Origin: Patescibacteria group bacterium
GTDB lineage: Bacteria; Patescibacteriota; Gracilibacteria; UBA1369; 2-02-FULL-48-14
Length of the DNA: 35,582 nt
Reading direction: 5' to 3'
Assembly (NCBI GenBank): GCA_018816805.1
Contig: JAHIVE010000020.1
Span: 1 to 35,582, forward strand
The position numbers and the translations under genes were made by a program. The notes beneath the pieces are model-generated. The model made no database searches, was not told the origin of the DNA, and saw nothing but the letters and a program-made list of their open reading frames with translations. Position 1 is the stretch's first letter, and every line of letters starts with the position of its first letter. Below, in pieces: positions 8,699-16,633 of the stretch.

Positions 8699-9439
8699 AT
8701 GGATATATTATTTGTTTCATTAGCGGGATTGATTGCGGGCTTTATTGGCGCGCAGGTTGGTGGCGGTGGGTTGATAACACTTCCCGTGCTGATCTTTTTG
8801 GGATTAACAGCACCAGTTGCTGTTGCAACAAACAGGTTCGCAGCAGTTTTTCTTTGTAGTGTTGCATCATTGCAATATTTAAAAAGTGAAAAAGTGCGAT
8901 TTGCTAGAATTGCTCCTTTGGCTGCTTTGGCTACTATTGGTTCTTTATTAGGAGCTCAGTTTGTATTAGAATTAGAAGAAGCTTTTTTAGAAAAAATTAT
9001 TGCCGGGTTATTGGTTGTTCTTTTGTTTGTGTTGTTGGCCGAAAAAAATTTAGGGCTAAAGGATAGGATTTTTAAACCATCGCGAAGTGGATATTTGTTC
9101 ATGTGCTTAGTTTGTTTGGTGATGGGTATTTATGCCGGCTTTATTGGAATTGCCGCAGCAAGTTTAATTGCCTTTTCCTTTGTTTTGGTTGGCCAAAGTT
9201 ATTCTCAAGGAATGGGTGAAGCGCTGATTATTTGCACTTTTACTTCAGTAGCTGCGACCGCTGTTTTTCTTTTTCAAGATGCTGTTGTGCTTCATTTGGC
9301 AGTTCCACAGGCAATCTCCGTTGGTATTGGAGCATTTTTGGGCTCTAGATTCGCAATAAAAAAAGGGAACAAATGGGTGAAATATTTGTTTGTTGTTATG
9401 GTGGTGGTTTTTGCAATAAAACTGATGCTGGGCTTTTAA
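8699..9439 (+). CDS. TauE/SafE family membrane transporter
   Basis: A 246-residue polytopic membrane protein with about eight helices in two related halves. The first half carries the family glycine motif (GLIAGFIGAQVGGGGLITLP, ~11-30) and the second half a weaker copy (GIYAGFIGIAAASLIAF, ~140). TauE/SafE proteins export or import small anions such as sulfite, sulfoacetate or other organic sulfur compounds; the substrate here is unknown. The start follows a TATTAT hexamer (8686-8691) by seven bases, so the mRNA would have almost no 5' untranslated region. The gene is monocistronic and converges on a small membrane-protein gene whose stop directly abuts its own. Confidence 0.88.
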   Translation: MDILFVSLAGLIAGFIGAQVGGGGLITLPVLIFLGLTAPVAVATNRFAAVFLCSVASLQYLKSEKVRFARIAPLAALATIGSLLGAQFVLELEEAFLEKIIAGLLVVLLFVLLAEKNLGLKDRIFKPSRSGYLFMCLVCLVMGIYAGFIGIAAASLIAFSFVLVGQSYSQGMGEALIICTFTSVAATAVFLFQDAVVLHLAVPQAISVGIGAFLGSRFAIKKGNKWVKYLFVVMVVVFAIKLMLGF

Positions 9440-9610
9440 TTATTGGCTTTTTGCAATAATCATTGCTCCCGCTGCAGATAGAATAATGCCTACAACCATA
9501 AATACAAGCAGCATTGTTGGTAGAACTTGTCCGTGGAAGTATTTGTTTACTTCAATTGCAATAATCACAGGTCCGCTTAAAACCATTAATAAACCGAGGA
9601 TTTTTAGCAT
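9440..9610 (-). CDS. Small two-helix membrane protein, 56 residues
   Basis: The minus strand has an ATG at 9610 and a stop at 9440-9442. The product starts MLKILGLLMVLSGPVIIAIE, has a short polar turn (NKYFHGQ) and continues into a second hydrophobic helix (PTMLLVFMVVGIILSAAGAMIIAK) ending in SQ. Two clean membrane helices with a hydrophilic hinge are unlikely to arise by chance, and the ORF exactly fills the gap after the convergent TauE gene. The family is not recognised. It is divergent from the YraQ-type permease at 9686. Confidence 0.65.
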   Translation of the reverse strand: MLKILGLLMVLSGPVIIAIEVNKYFHGQVLPTMLLVFMVVGIILSAAGAMIIAKSQ

Positions 9611-9685
9611 AGAGCCTATGTGTAAAGTGTGAGATGATATTAGCTTAGTGTTGCAAGATGGTGCAATTAAATTTGTATTTTTTGC

Positions 9686-10672
9686 ATGTTTATAGTTATG
9701 GGAGTATATTTCTTTTCACTTATGTTTAGAATTTTTTCAGATTATTTTACGTTTCAATTGCTTGGCCTTCAGAGTGGCACGGAGCTTTCTTCAAGTGTGC
9801 AATTTTTTGTGCAAGATTTTTTGAAAATTTTGTTTTTGATCTTTTTGGTGGTTTCTTTGATTGCTTTTTTAAGGACGTATTTGCCTACTGATAAACTGCG
9901 GCGGTTTATGAAGCGTTCTCGATTTGGGCTTGGAAATTTTGCGGCAGCGACTTTTGGTGCTCTTACGCCTTTTTGTTCTTGTTCGTCTATTCCTATATTT
10001 ATTGGTTTTTTGGAAGCTGAGATTCCGCTTGGAATTGCTTTTTCATTTTTGATTACGTCGCCGCTTGTGAATGAGGTGGCGTTTGTGATTATGGGGGATT
10101 TGTTTGGGTGGGAGCTGGCGTTTTTATATGCGGTCTCAGGGATATTTTTGGGAGTTATGGGTGGATGGATTTTGGGGTCGTTTAAAATGGATAAAGAGAT
10201 TATTTTGGGCAATGGTGGGAAGATTTTTGACAGGAAATTTCCTGGAACTTTTGAGGGGAAAGTTCGTTTCTCTGTCAAAGAAGGTTTCAAAACAATGAAA
10301 AAATTGGTCCCCTATGTTTTTTTAGGAGTTATGGTTGGAGCTTTGATTCACGGATATGTGCCTGAGGGATTTTTTGAGTTTTTCCTTGGGAAATATGGCT
10401 GGCTTTCAGTGATTGCTGCTGTAGTTTTGGGTGTGCCAATTTATGCGGGATGTAGCACAATTGTTCCTGTGATTTTTTCAATCAGTGCAAGTGGAGTGCC
10501 GCTTGGGACCGCTTTGGCATTTATGATGTCAATTGCCGGACTTTCTCTGCCGGAAGCCATTATTTTAAAACGCGTAATGAGCTTTAAATTGCTTGCGACT
10601 TTTTTTGGTTTGGTCGCGCTGGGGATAATAATAATTGGGTATTTGTTTAATTTAGTTTCTTTCCCGCTATAA
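9686..10672 (+). CDS. YraQ/ArsP-type permease (DUF318)
   Basis: A 328-residue inner-membrane protein with eight or more helices in two halves. The hallmark of PF03773 is present: TPFCSCSSIPIFIGFLEAE (Cys97 and Cys99) followed by the conserved ITSPLVNE. The second half has a matching element, PIYAGCSTIVPVIFS, then LSLPEAI. Characterised members (ArsP) export trivalent organoarsenicals; most YraQ-type members have no known substrate, so the role stays open. The start could also be the ATG at 9698. The 3' end overlaps the convergent guanine deaminase gene by 26 bases, so there is no room for separate terminators. Confidence 0.9.
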   Translation: MFIVMGVYFFSLMFRIFSDYFTFQLLGLQSGTELSSSVQFFVQDFLKILFLIFLVVSLIAFLRTYLPTDKLRRFMKRSRFGLGNFAAATFGALTPFCSCSSIPIFIGFLEAEIPLGIAFSFLITSPLVNEVAFVIMGDLFGWELAFLYAVSGIFLGVMGGWILGSFKMDKEIILGNGGKIFDRKFPGTFEGKVRFSVKEGFKTMKKLVPYVFLGVMVGALIHGYVPEGFFEFFLGKYGWLSVIAAVVLGVPIYAGCSTIVPVIFSISASGVPLGTALAFMMSIAGLSLPEAIILKRVMSFKLLATFFGLVALGIIIIGYLFNLVSFPL

Positions 10673-11906
10673 AAACGTTTTTTATTGCGAACTCGCTACC
10701 ACGGTAGATCATTTGGGATAGGATTTGGGTGGGGTTTTGGTACTTTGTGTTTGGATCCGGGGTGAATTTGAGTGGGTCAATTATTAGAAAATCTGCTTCT
10801 TTGCCGGGCTCGAGGGATCCTGTGATTTTGTGCATTGATAGAGCTTTTGCGCCGCCGAGTGTTGCCATGTAGAAGACTTCTTCTGGTTTCAGTGGATTAA
10901 TGTAAGATTTGGAGGTTTCAAGGGCTTCACGCATTTCATTAAACATTGAAAGGCTGTAGCCGCCCGCAACGTCTGTGCCAAGGGAGAGCTGTGTTGAGGC
11001 GGTGAGGTATTTTCTGGCTGGCATTTGGCCGCTCATTAAGAATCTATTGGAGCTTGGGCAGTGGGAGATTGACGCGCCGGCTTTTTTAATGAGGGTGAGT
11101 TCTGGGTTTGAAAGATGGATGCAGTGCGCGAGGATGGTTTTTGGGGTTAGGAGGCCGGCGCGGTAGTAAACATCCGTGTAGGATTTTGCTTTTGGGAAGC
11201 GCTTTTTAACTAATTTTAGCTCTTCCAGATTTTCTGAAAGGTGTGTTTGGATGTAGACATCTTTTTCTTTAGCGAGTGTGGCAATTTTTTCCAGTAATTT
11301 TGAGCTGCAAGTTAGAGCAAATCGAGGTGTTAGAGCATAAAAAAGTCGCCTATCATGGCCGTGCCATTTCTCAATGAGCTCAAGAGAGTCTTGAAGGGAT
11401 TTTTCAGTTTTTTCTTGAAGTGCGGAGGGGCTGAATGAATCCATCATTACCTTCCCTATTATTGCTCGGATTTTTGCTTTTTTGGCTTCTTCAAAAGCAA
11501 TGTTTGTGGCGGAGAAATGTGTTGTTACGTAAGTCAGAGTGGTTGTTGTGCCGTTTTTGAGGAGAGAAGTGAAGAAATTGTTTGCGGCGGGACGTGCTGT
11601 TTTTTCGCTTTTAAACTGGGTTTCTCTTGGGAAAGTGTATTTTTTTAGCCATGGGAGGAGTGAGAAGTCGCCAATTCCGGCAAATGCGTATTGAGGAAGG
11701 TGGTTGTGAGTGTCAATAAAGCCCGGGCAGATTATTAGGTCTGAGTGGTCGTGGAAACGGTAGTTTTTGTATTTTTGGCGGGGGTTTTTGGTTCCTACGA
11801 ATTCAATTTTGCCTTCGTCAGAGACTACTAAATAGCCGGGGTCGTAAAAAAGGACCGTTTTTTGGTTTTTTGGAGTAAGGATTTGCGCTTTGAATATTTG
11901 TCCCAT
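10647..11906 (-). CDS. guaD: Guanine deaminase
   Basis: A 419-residue cytoplasmic amidohydrolase that should convert guanine to xanthine and ammonia. Family landmarks appear in order: PGFIDTHNHLPQYAFAG (zinc ligands His67 and His69), NGTTTTLTYVT, LTPRFALTCS, the third ligand in IQTHLSEN, the fourth in LAHCIHL, HCPSSNRFLMSG, the catalytic Asp in SLGTDVAGGYS, and the composite-domain end GSLEPGKEADFLIIDP. These favour guanine deaminase over other TRZ/ATZ amidohydrolases. The length is close to that of bacterial GuaD. A TAAAAT hexamer ends seven bases before the ATG, so this mRNA too may be nearly leaderless. No other purine salvage gene is adjacent. Confidence 0.88.
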   Translation of the reverse strand: MGQIFKAQILTPKNQKTVLFYDPGYLVVSDEGKIEFVGTKNPRQKYKNYRFHDHSDLIICPGFIDTHNHLPQYAFAGIGDFSLLPWLKKYTFPRETQFKSEKTARPAANNFFTSLLKNGTTTTLTYVTTHFSATNIAFEEAKKAKIRAIIGKVMMDSFSPSALQEKTEKSLQDSLELIEKWHGHDRRLFYALTPRFALTCSSKLLEKIATLAKEKDVYIQTHLSENLEELKLVKKRFPKAKSYTDVYYRAGLLTPKTILAHCIHLSNPELTLIKKAGASISHCPSSNRFLMSGQMPARKYLTASTQLSLGTDVAGGYSLSMFNEMREALETSKSYINPLKPEEVFYMATLGGAKALSMHKITGSLEPGKEADFLIIDPLKFTPDPNTKYQNPTQILSQMIYRGSEFAIKNVFIAGKKLN

Positions 11907-11942
11907 GGCATGGATTTTATGTGTAAAAAATAGCCGAGATGT

Positions 11943-11956
11943 GATATAATTAAAAG
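11943..11956 (+). promoter_or_regulatory. Promoter giving a leaderless mRNA for the HAD gene
   Basis: GATATAAT at 11943-11950 contains a perfect TATAAT (11945-11950), and the T-G at 11942-11943 makes it an extended -10 (TGATATAAT). Exactly six bases separate the hexamer from the ATG at 11957, which puts the expected +1 on the A of the start codon. There is no room for a ribosome binding site. Confidence 0.6.
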
Positions 11957-12736
11957 ATGAATAAACACAGTGCAGAGTTAATTGGTAAGCAAATTGAAGG
12001 ACTTTTACAGGTTCTAAAGGTTGATACGCCGGTAAACGGCGAAATGGCTGTTTTTTTTGATATTGATGGGACTGTGAGTAGAAATGACAATTTGGAGATG
12101 TTGATTACGGAAATAACAGATAGGGATTTGTTGCCTGAGGACAAGGAATGCATTGTGGAAAAGGCCAGAATGCTTTGGAAAAATAGAGATTTGGATTTTG
12201 AGGATTATTTGAAAGAAGTGATTGAGATTTTACCCAGTTTAAAGCTGTTTTCTGAGGATATTCTGGAGAAAATTGCTGAAGATGTGGTTTCTGGGCGCGG
12301 GGGGCATTATCATTTGTTCCCGTGGATGCTGCTTTTGAGGCTTAAAATGATGGGATATAAACTGATTGCGGTGTCAGGAGCGCCTTCTTTTATGGCAAAA
12401 AAGTATTTGAGTAAGATTGGACTATTTCCTTGGGCACTACATAGCAGTGAATGGATATTTGATGATGGTGTGTTTACAGGTGAAATTGACCTCACAATTT
12501 TGAAAAACAAGGGAGATTTTATTGAAAAAACATATAAAGACGTCTTTGATCTATCTAATTGTATAGCTCTTGGAGATACGGCCTCTGATATTCCAATGCT
12601 TGAGAAAGTTGGAAAGGCAATTGCAATCAATCCAACTTTTGCGTTGGCTCAAAAAGCGGAAAAAGAAAAATGGACGGTGCTTTTAGAAAGAAAGGACCTG
12701 GTGATTACCTTCCCTGATGGACAGCTCTGGGGATAG
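11957..12736 (+). CDS. HAD-superfamily (HAD-IB, SerB-like) phosphatase
   Basis: A 259-residue soluble hydrolase with the four HAD motifs: I, FFDIDGTVSR (Asp35 nucleophile, Asp37 acid); II, the Ser in LIAVSGAPS; III, the Lys in LKNKGDF; IV, GDTASDIPML with the Mg-binding aspartates. The cap inserted between motifs I and II is helical, as in the HAD-IB (phosphoserine phosphatase-like) group. The expected reaction is hydrolysis of a small phosphomonoester; the substrate is not evident. It is transcribed alone from an apparently leaderless promoter, divergent from the guanine deaminase. Confidence 0.85.
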   Translation: MNKHSAELIGKQIEGLLQVLKVDTPVNGEMAVFFDIDGTVSRNDNLEMLITEITDRDLLPEDKECIVEKARMLWKNRDLDFEDYLKEVIEILPSLKLFSEDILEKIAEDVVSGRGGHYHLFPWMLLLRLKMMGYKLIAVSGAPSFMAKKYLSKIGLFPWALHSSEWIFDDGVFTGEIDLTILKNKGDFIEKTYKDVFDLSNCIALGDTASDIPMLEKVGKAIAINPTFALAQKAEKEKWTVLLERKDLVITFPDGQLWG

Positions 12737-12743
12737 AGTACAA

Positions 12744-13133
12744 TTAGTCTGTAGATTTGTCGTGAATATCCCCGTGCTCTCTTCTTAGAGTATTGTGGTA
12801 GTTGAAAAAACTTACATCTACAGTGTCGCCAAGGCTATTTTTAGGGTCATCATTGGATGCAGAAAATATTCTTGAGCTTAGGTCTGGATATCCCGTAGCG
12901 CAATATCCCGCCTTGTGACCTGGGTCATAGCTTACAATTGCAAGTATTAGTTTGTGTTTAGCTTTTTTTGCTTCTGAAATAACATCTGCAGGTCCTGAAA
13001 TGACAATTTTATCTCCTGAACGTTGAATATCAAGACCATTAATACCTTCAAAGCACCTTTCAATTTGTGGCATTGGTAGTTGACCTAAATCTTCTACTTC
13101 AATTTTATTTGGGCTCTGTGATTCTGGTGACAT
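12744..13133 (-). CDS. Hypothetical protein
   Basis: A 129-residue protein of unknown function with no signal peptide or membrane helix. The middle is a plausible alpha/beta segment (KIVISGPADVISEAKKAKHKLILAIVSYD). The C-terminus is polar, with several His and Asp residues (NYHNTLRREHGDIHDKSTD). The ATG at 13133 has no Shine-Dalgarno motif and lies in an AT-rich stretch. It converges on the HAD gene with seven bases between the stops. No recognised domain. Confidence 0.6.
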   Translation of the reverse strand: MSPESQSPNKIEVEDLGQLPMPQIERCFEGINGLDIQRSGDKIVISGPADVISEAKKAKHKLILAIVSYDPGHKAGYCATGYPDLSSRIFSASNDDPKNSLGDTVDVSFFNYHNTLRREHGDIHDKSTD

Positions 13134-13244
13134 ATATATAAATTAAAGGAGAAAATAATAATCAAAACATTAAACTTGGGAATGTATTCTTAATTACAAC
13201 GAGCTTTTAATATTGTAAAATAAGCGATTTTTGACGTAATTCAT

Positions 13245-13353
13245 TTGACAATTAGCGTAGATTTGGTATCATGAACTCGGTCGTAGATACGGTGTATGAA
13301 AGTTACGAGTTACGAGCCGTAGATAACAAAAGTCACCGTACGAACCTTTTTTT
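13245..13353 (+). promoter_or_regulatory. Intergenic stretch: promoter-like element and possible small RNA
   Basis: This gap of ~237 bases between two minus-strand genes holds no ORF. On the plus strand it has TTGACA (13245-13250), a 16-base spacer and TATCAT (13267-13272). About 15 bases further on, TACGGTG (13288-13294) can pair with CACCGTA (13334-13340), followed six bases later by seven T (13347-13353). The heptamer CGTAGAT occurs three times (13256, 13282, 13318). This could be a short noncoding RNA of ~75-80 nt or a protein-binding region; the terminal hairpin is a long-range stem, not a compact terminator. Confidence 0.3.
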
Positions 13354-13370
13354 ATTTAAAAAACTCCATA

Positions 13371-14081
13371 TTAGACTCCTGCTGCTTCAAGTTGTGAAGT
13401 GAAGGTTGATCTTGTGATGGCTGGAAAGTGTGGTATGTGGAGTGGAGTTCTTCTTGTGTGAGGTTTTGCTAAGGATAATGCAGTTTTTTTGTAAAAATCG
13501 TTTGTCCATTTTAACGAATTAACATCTTTTGCTGTTAGCCATTTGTATGATTGATGTTCATCGCTTAATTCAACTTCAGGTCTTTTAGTTGTTGTTTGTC
13601 TGTAAATATCTGCCAGGTATAAAACCCTCCTACCTTGAAATATTTCTTCTGCTCGCCTGGTTGCGACGAGTTTTGGTTTCCGCTGTTTCCTAGTTTCATT
13701 ATCTAGACTATCTGTATCAATACCTATGGAAAAGTCCATAGCAGGTATTTTGATCCCCGTTTCTTCCTCAAACTCACGTATTCGGCTTTGTTCTACAGAA
13801 AATGGGTCTGTTGGATTGCCGTCAACTTTGCCTCCAGGAAATTCCCATGTTCCTGGTCTACTGGTTCTGTTTGATCTTTGAAGCACTAATAAGTCTCCAT
13901 CTGGAGACTGCAATGCGGTGTAAACGGCTCTAAGAATTCTTGTACAGTCGGCGTGTATACCTTCTCTAACAGATCTAATTGCGGCAGCTGCTTCGCGATT
14001 ATTTTCAATTATTTGCAGCACACCAGCGGATTTCCATTCGCTTTCAACGCTCTTTATTACTCGGTCAACAGATAAAACCAT
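13371..14081 (-). CDS. Nudix hydrolase with atypical Nudix box
   Basis: A 236-residue protein with a Nudix domain at about residues 50-175. The approach strand and loop (GTWEFPGGKVDGN) and the catalytic helix (REFEEETGI) are clear. The family normally hydrolyses nucleoside diphosphate derivatives, and this MutT-like arrangement often cleans oxidised nucleotides. The spacing between the GG and the RE is four residues longer than the canonical GX5EX7RE, so the first glutamate of the box is displaced or missing. The flanking ~50 N-terminal and ~60 C-terminal residues are not recognised. No Shine-Dalgarno motif is seen. It is followed by a gap of ~237 bases and lies downstream of copA on the same strand. 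Confidence 0.83.
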   Translation of the reverse strand: MVLSVDRVIKSVESEWKSAGVLQIIENNREAAAAIRSVREGIHADCTRILRAVYTALQSPDGDLLVLQRSNRTSRPGTWEFPGGKVDGNPTDPFSVEQSRIREFEEETGIKIPAMDFSIGIDTDSLDNETRKQRKPKLVATRRAEEIFQGRRVLYLADIYRQTTTKRPEVELSDEHQSYKWLTAKDVNSLKWTNDFYKKTALSLAKPHTRRTPLHIPHFPAITRSTFTSQLEAAGV

Positions 14082-14159
14082 GAGGTTTAGCTAAATTGAG
14101 CGCAAAATATAAATTAGGGCTTGGCAAGAGTCAAGCGATTTTATTCTTGCTTGAATGGC

Positions 14160-16370
14160 TTATTTTACCTTAAAGCGCCTCAATCTTAATGCATTTAGTA
14201 CGACTGAAACGGACGAAAATGCCATGGCGAATGACGAAATCATGGGGTTTAGGAGTCCAATTGCTGCAACCGGAATTGAAATTGTGTTGTAGAAAAATGC
14301 CCAGAACAGATTTTGCTTGATATTGCGCAAAGTGGCTTCAGACAACTGCATTGCTTCCACAGCTTTTTTTAGGTCTCCTTTAACAATGACTACATCTCCG
14401 CTTTCCATTGCAATATCCGTGCCTGTTCCCATTGCAATGCCTATGTTGGCTTGGGCCAAGGCGGGGCTGTCGTTAATGCCGTCGCCAATCATGGCAACAA
14501 CGTGGTTTTCTTTTTGCAGGTCTTTTATAATTTGCACTTTTTGCTCCGGTGAGATTTCCGCGTGGATTTCATCAATTCCCACCTCATTTGCAATTGCATG
14601 AGCCACTTTTTCATTATCTCCTGTTAGCAAAACTGGTTTTATATTGCGTTTTTTCAGAGCTTCAATTGCTTCTTTTGAACTCTCTTTTAAGGTGTCTTGA
14701 ATTGCAAAAACGGCTTTGATCTCCTTTTTGTCAGAAAGAATTAGGACCGTTTGTCCTTTTTCTTGCAGGTTTTCAATTTTCTTAAGCGAATCCGAAAGGT
14801 CAATTTTAAGCTCTTTTATGTATTTCAGACTGCCAAAATGGTATTCGGTTTTATCTGTTTTGCCGGTTATTCCCTTCCCCACAACCGCTTTTACATCTTG
14901 GATTTTTTGGGTTGGGATTGATTTTTTTGTTGAAATAAAATCAATTATGCTTTTTGCGAGCGGGTGTTCGCTTTTTTCTTCCAGGGCCAAGGCTAGAGCT
15001 AAGTTTTCTTTTTCTACGCCTTTGAGGGAGAAGAACTCTTTAACTTCCGGGTGACCGGTTGTGATGGTCCCGGTTTTGTCAAAACAAACCGCTGTGACTT
15101 TGTGGATTCGTTCTAAACTTTCTGCGTTTTTTATAAGAATTCCGAGCGAAGCAGCACGGCCGGATCCGACAATAATTGATACGGGCGTTGCAAGGCCAAG
15201 GGCGCAGGGGCAAGCAATAATTAGAACGCTGACGGTATAAATCATGGCTCGGGAAAAGTCGCCGGTTTGGGAGTGCCAGACAAAAAGAGTGGTTAGAGCA
15301 ACTAAAATTACGCCCCAAACAAAATATGCGGATATTTTATCAACAAGTTTTTGGACGGGCGCTTTGGACATTTGGGCCTCCTCAACCAATTTTATTATTC
15401 TGGCCAGCATTGTTTCCGAGCCGACTTTTTCAACGCGCATGGTGAAAGCTGTGTTTCCGTTTATGGTTGCGCCAATTACTTTGTCGCCTTCTTTTTTGCT
15501 TGATGGGATGCTTTCTCCGGTTACCATTGATTCGTTAATTACGGCGTTGCCTTCTGTAATTTGCCCGTCTACGGGGATTTTTTCTCCGGGTTTGACTAGG
15601 ATGAGATCACCTTTTTGGAGATCTTCAATGGGGACGTCAATTGTTTTACCATTTTGCAATTTGTGGGCGACGCGGGCGGAAAGTTCCAGCAGTTTTTTTA
15701 TTGCTTCGCTAGCTTTGCCTTTTGCTAAAGCCTCCAAGTAGCGACCAGTTAAAATAAATGTGGTGATAATTGCGACGTCCATGAAATATTCTTCCGTTTG
15801 AGTGGTGAAAAGCACTATGTAGGACGAATAAATAAAAGCGGCGCCAACTCCGAGCGCTATAAGCGTGTCCATACCCGGTCGGGCACGCAAAAGGTTTGGA
15901 ATGCCTTTTTCAAAGAATTCGCGGCCGCTGATTACAATTACAAGAAGTGACAATATTAGCATTATAACCGGACCTTGAGGCGGATCCCAAAAAAAGGTCA
16001 GAATTAAAATTACAATGCTGGCTATGGCTGAAAAAATCAGTTTGCTGAGGCGTTTTTTGACTGCTTGATTGGTTTCTGCTTTTGCGTGAGCTGAGTGGTC
16101 TTCATGGCTTTGGTGCGAGCCGTGGTGCATTTCTGCCATGTTGTGGTCTTTTGAAGTTGCTTTGTAGCCGGATTTTTTTACCGTTTGGATTATTTGCTCC
16201 TGGGAAATTTCAGCGGGATTGAAGTGTACTTCTGCGGTTTCGTTCGCGTAGTTTACGTTGGCTTTTGTGACCCCTTTTTGTTTGCTCAAGTCATTTTCAA
16301 TATGGCGAACGCAAGATGCGCAATCCATACCCTCAATTTTTAAAGTGGTGTGGCTGTTTCCATTATGCAT
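14160..16370 (-). CDS. copA: Copper-transporting P1B-type ATPase
   Basis: A 736-residue inner-membrane pump that should export Cu(I) using ATP. It has one N-terminal HMA domain with the metal-binding MDCASC (Cys17, Cys20), a His/Met-rich linker (HHGSHQSHEDHSAH, ~83-96), eight predicted helices, the actuator motif TGES, the ion-site CPC in IACPCALGLATP, the phosphorylation motif DKTGT, the nucleotide-domain HP dipeptide (SEHPLA), GDGIND and a C-terminal helix pair. CPC plus a CxxC HMA domain indicates Cu(I)/Ag(I) specificity. It is transcribed alone. Upstream lie a TATAAA (16381-16386) and a GCTC-N5-GAGC inverted repeat (16401-16413) that could be a metalloregulator site. The DUF411/DsbA operon at 22.7-25.2 kb may share the copper task. 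Confidence 0.95.
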   Translation of the reverse strand: MHNGNSHTTLKIEGMDCASCVRHIENDLSKQKGVTKANVNYANETAEVHFNPAEISQEQIIQTVKKSGYKATSKDHNMAEMHHGSHQSHEDHSAHAKAETNQAVKKRLSKLIFSAIASIVILILTFFWDPPQGPVIMLILSLLVIVISGREFFEKGIPNLLRARPGMDTLIALGVGAAFIYSSYIVLFTTQTEEYFMDVAIITTFILTGRYLEALAKGKASEAIKKLLELSARVAHKLQNGKTIDVPIEDLQKGDLILVKPGEKIPVDGQITEGNAVINESMVTGESIPSSKKEGDKVIGATINGNTAFTMRVEKVGSETMLARIIKLVEEAQMSKAPVQKLVDKISAYFVWGVILVALTTLFVWHSQTGDFSRAMIYTVSVLIIACPCALGLATPVSIIVGSGRAASLGILIKNAESLERIHKVTAVCFDKTGTITTGHPEVKEFFSLKGVEKENLALALALEEKSEHPLAKSIIDFISTKKSIPTQKIQDVKAVVGKGITGKTDKTEYHFGSLKYIKELKIDLSDSLKKIENLQEKGQTVLILSDKKEIKAVFAIQDTLKESSKEAIEALKKRNIKPVLLTGDNEKVAHAIANEVGIDEIHAEISPEQKVQIIKDLQKENHVVAMIGDGINDSPALAQANIGIAMGTGTDIAMESGDVVIVKGDLKKAVEAMQLSEATLRNIKQNLFWAFFYNTISIPVAAIGLLNPMISSFAMAFSSVSVVLNALRLRRFKVK

Positions 16371-16436
16371 GTTCTTTGTGTTTATAGACTGAATTATTGT
16401 GCTCCGTTTGAGCAGATATGTCTACTTTACAAAAAG

Positions 16437-16464
16437 TTGACATATTATTTAGGCAGCGTAGAAT
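16437..16464 (+). promoter_or_regulatory. Strong promoter for leader peptide and radical SAM gene
   Basis: A perfect TTGACA (16437-16442), a 16-base spacer and TAGAAT (16459-16464). The expected start of transcription, about 16471, is only a few bases before the leader-peptide ATG at 16475. A small inverted repeat (ACTTT at 16424-16428, AAAGT at 16433-16437) abuts the -35 element and could bind a regulator. Confidence 0.7.
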
Positions 16465-16474
16465 TAGGTTTACT

Positions 16475-16573
16475 ATGAAAAAGGAAATTCAAAATTCGGA
16501 GAAATTGATCACGGGTCTTGCGGTGAGAAATAATTATTGGGCTTGGGTGTACGAGCTCTTTTGGTGCATTTAA
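16475..16573 (+). CDS. Leader peptide rich in Trp and Tyr, 32 residues
   Basis: The ATG at 16475 opens a 32-codon frame ending in TAA at 16571-16573. The second half reads NNYWAWVYELFWCI: Trp at 22, 24 and 30, Tyr at 21 and 26, Phe at 29, and a Cys at 31. The last three sense codons and the stop overlap the first arm of the attenuator that follows. A short reading frame behind a strong promoter, loaded with rare aromatic codons and placed upstream of alternative hairpins, is the classic form of an attenuation leader such as trpL. It has no membrane-protein or toxin character. The product itself probably has no function. Confidence 0.65.
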   Translation: MKKEIQNSEKLITGLAVRNNYWAWVYELFWCI

Positions 16574-16617
16574 ATTTTTTTTTGAATTTTAATGCACCAA
16601 AGTGGTGCATTTTTTTA
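16562..16617 (+). terminator. Three-strand transcription attenuator
   Basis: Three complementary blocks lie in a row: TGGTGCATT (16562-16570), AATGCACCA (16591-16599) and TGGTGCATT (16603-16611). Blocks 2 and 3 form a perfect 9-bp hairpin with an AAG loop followed by a T-run: an intrinsic terminator. Block 2 can instead pair with block 1, extended by AAATT/AATTT (16572-16576 with 16585-16589), which would prevent the terminator. Block 1 lies in the last codons of the leader peptide. A ribosome reaching the stop would cover block 1 and allow termination; a ribosome stalled at the Tyr21-Trp22-Ala-Trp24 codons would leave it free and allow read-through. The mechanism is inferred; the pairing is read directly. 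Confidence 0.75.
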
Positions 16618-16633
16618 TTTAACTATTTTTACT

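Noticed and set aside
9769..10290. 173-residue minus-strand ORF
   Set aside because: It lies antisense within the YraQ-type permease, is rich in Lys/Pro/Ser without structure, and has no family features.
16592..16633. Upstream in-frame ATG of the radical SAM gene
   Set aside because: It lies inside the terminator hairpin, and its 14 extra residues encode the stem.
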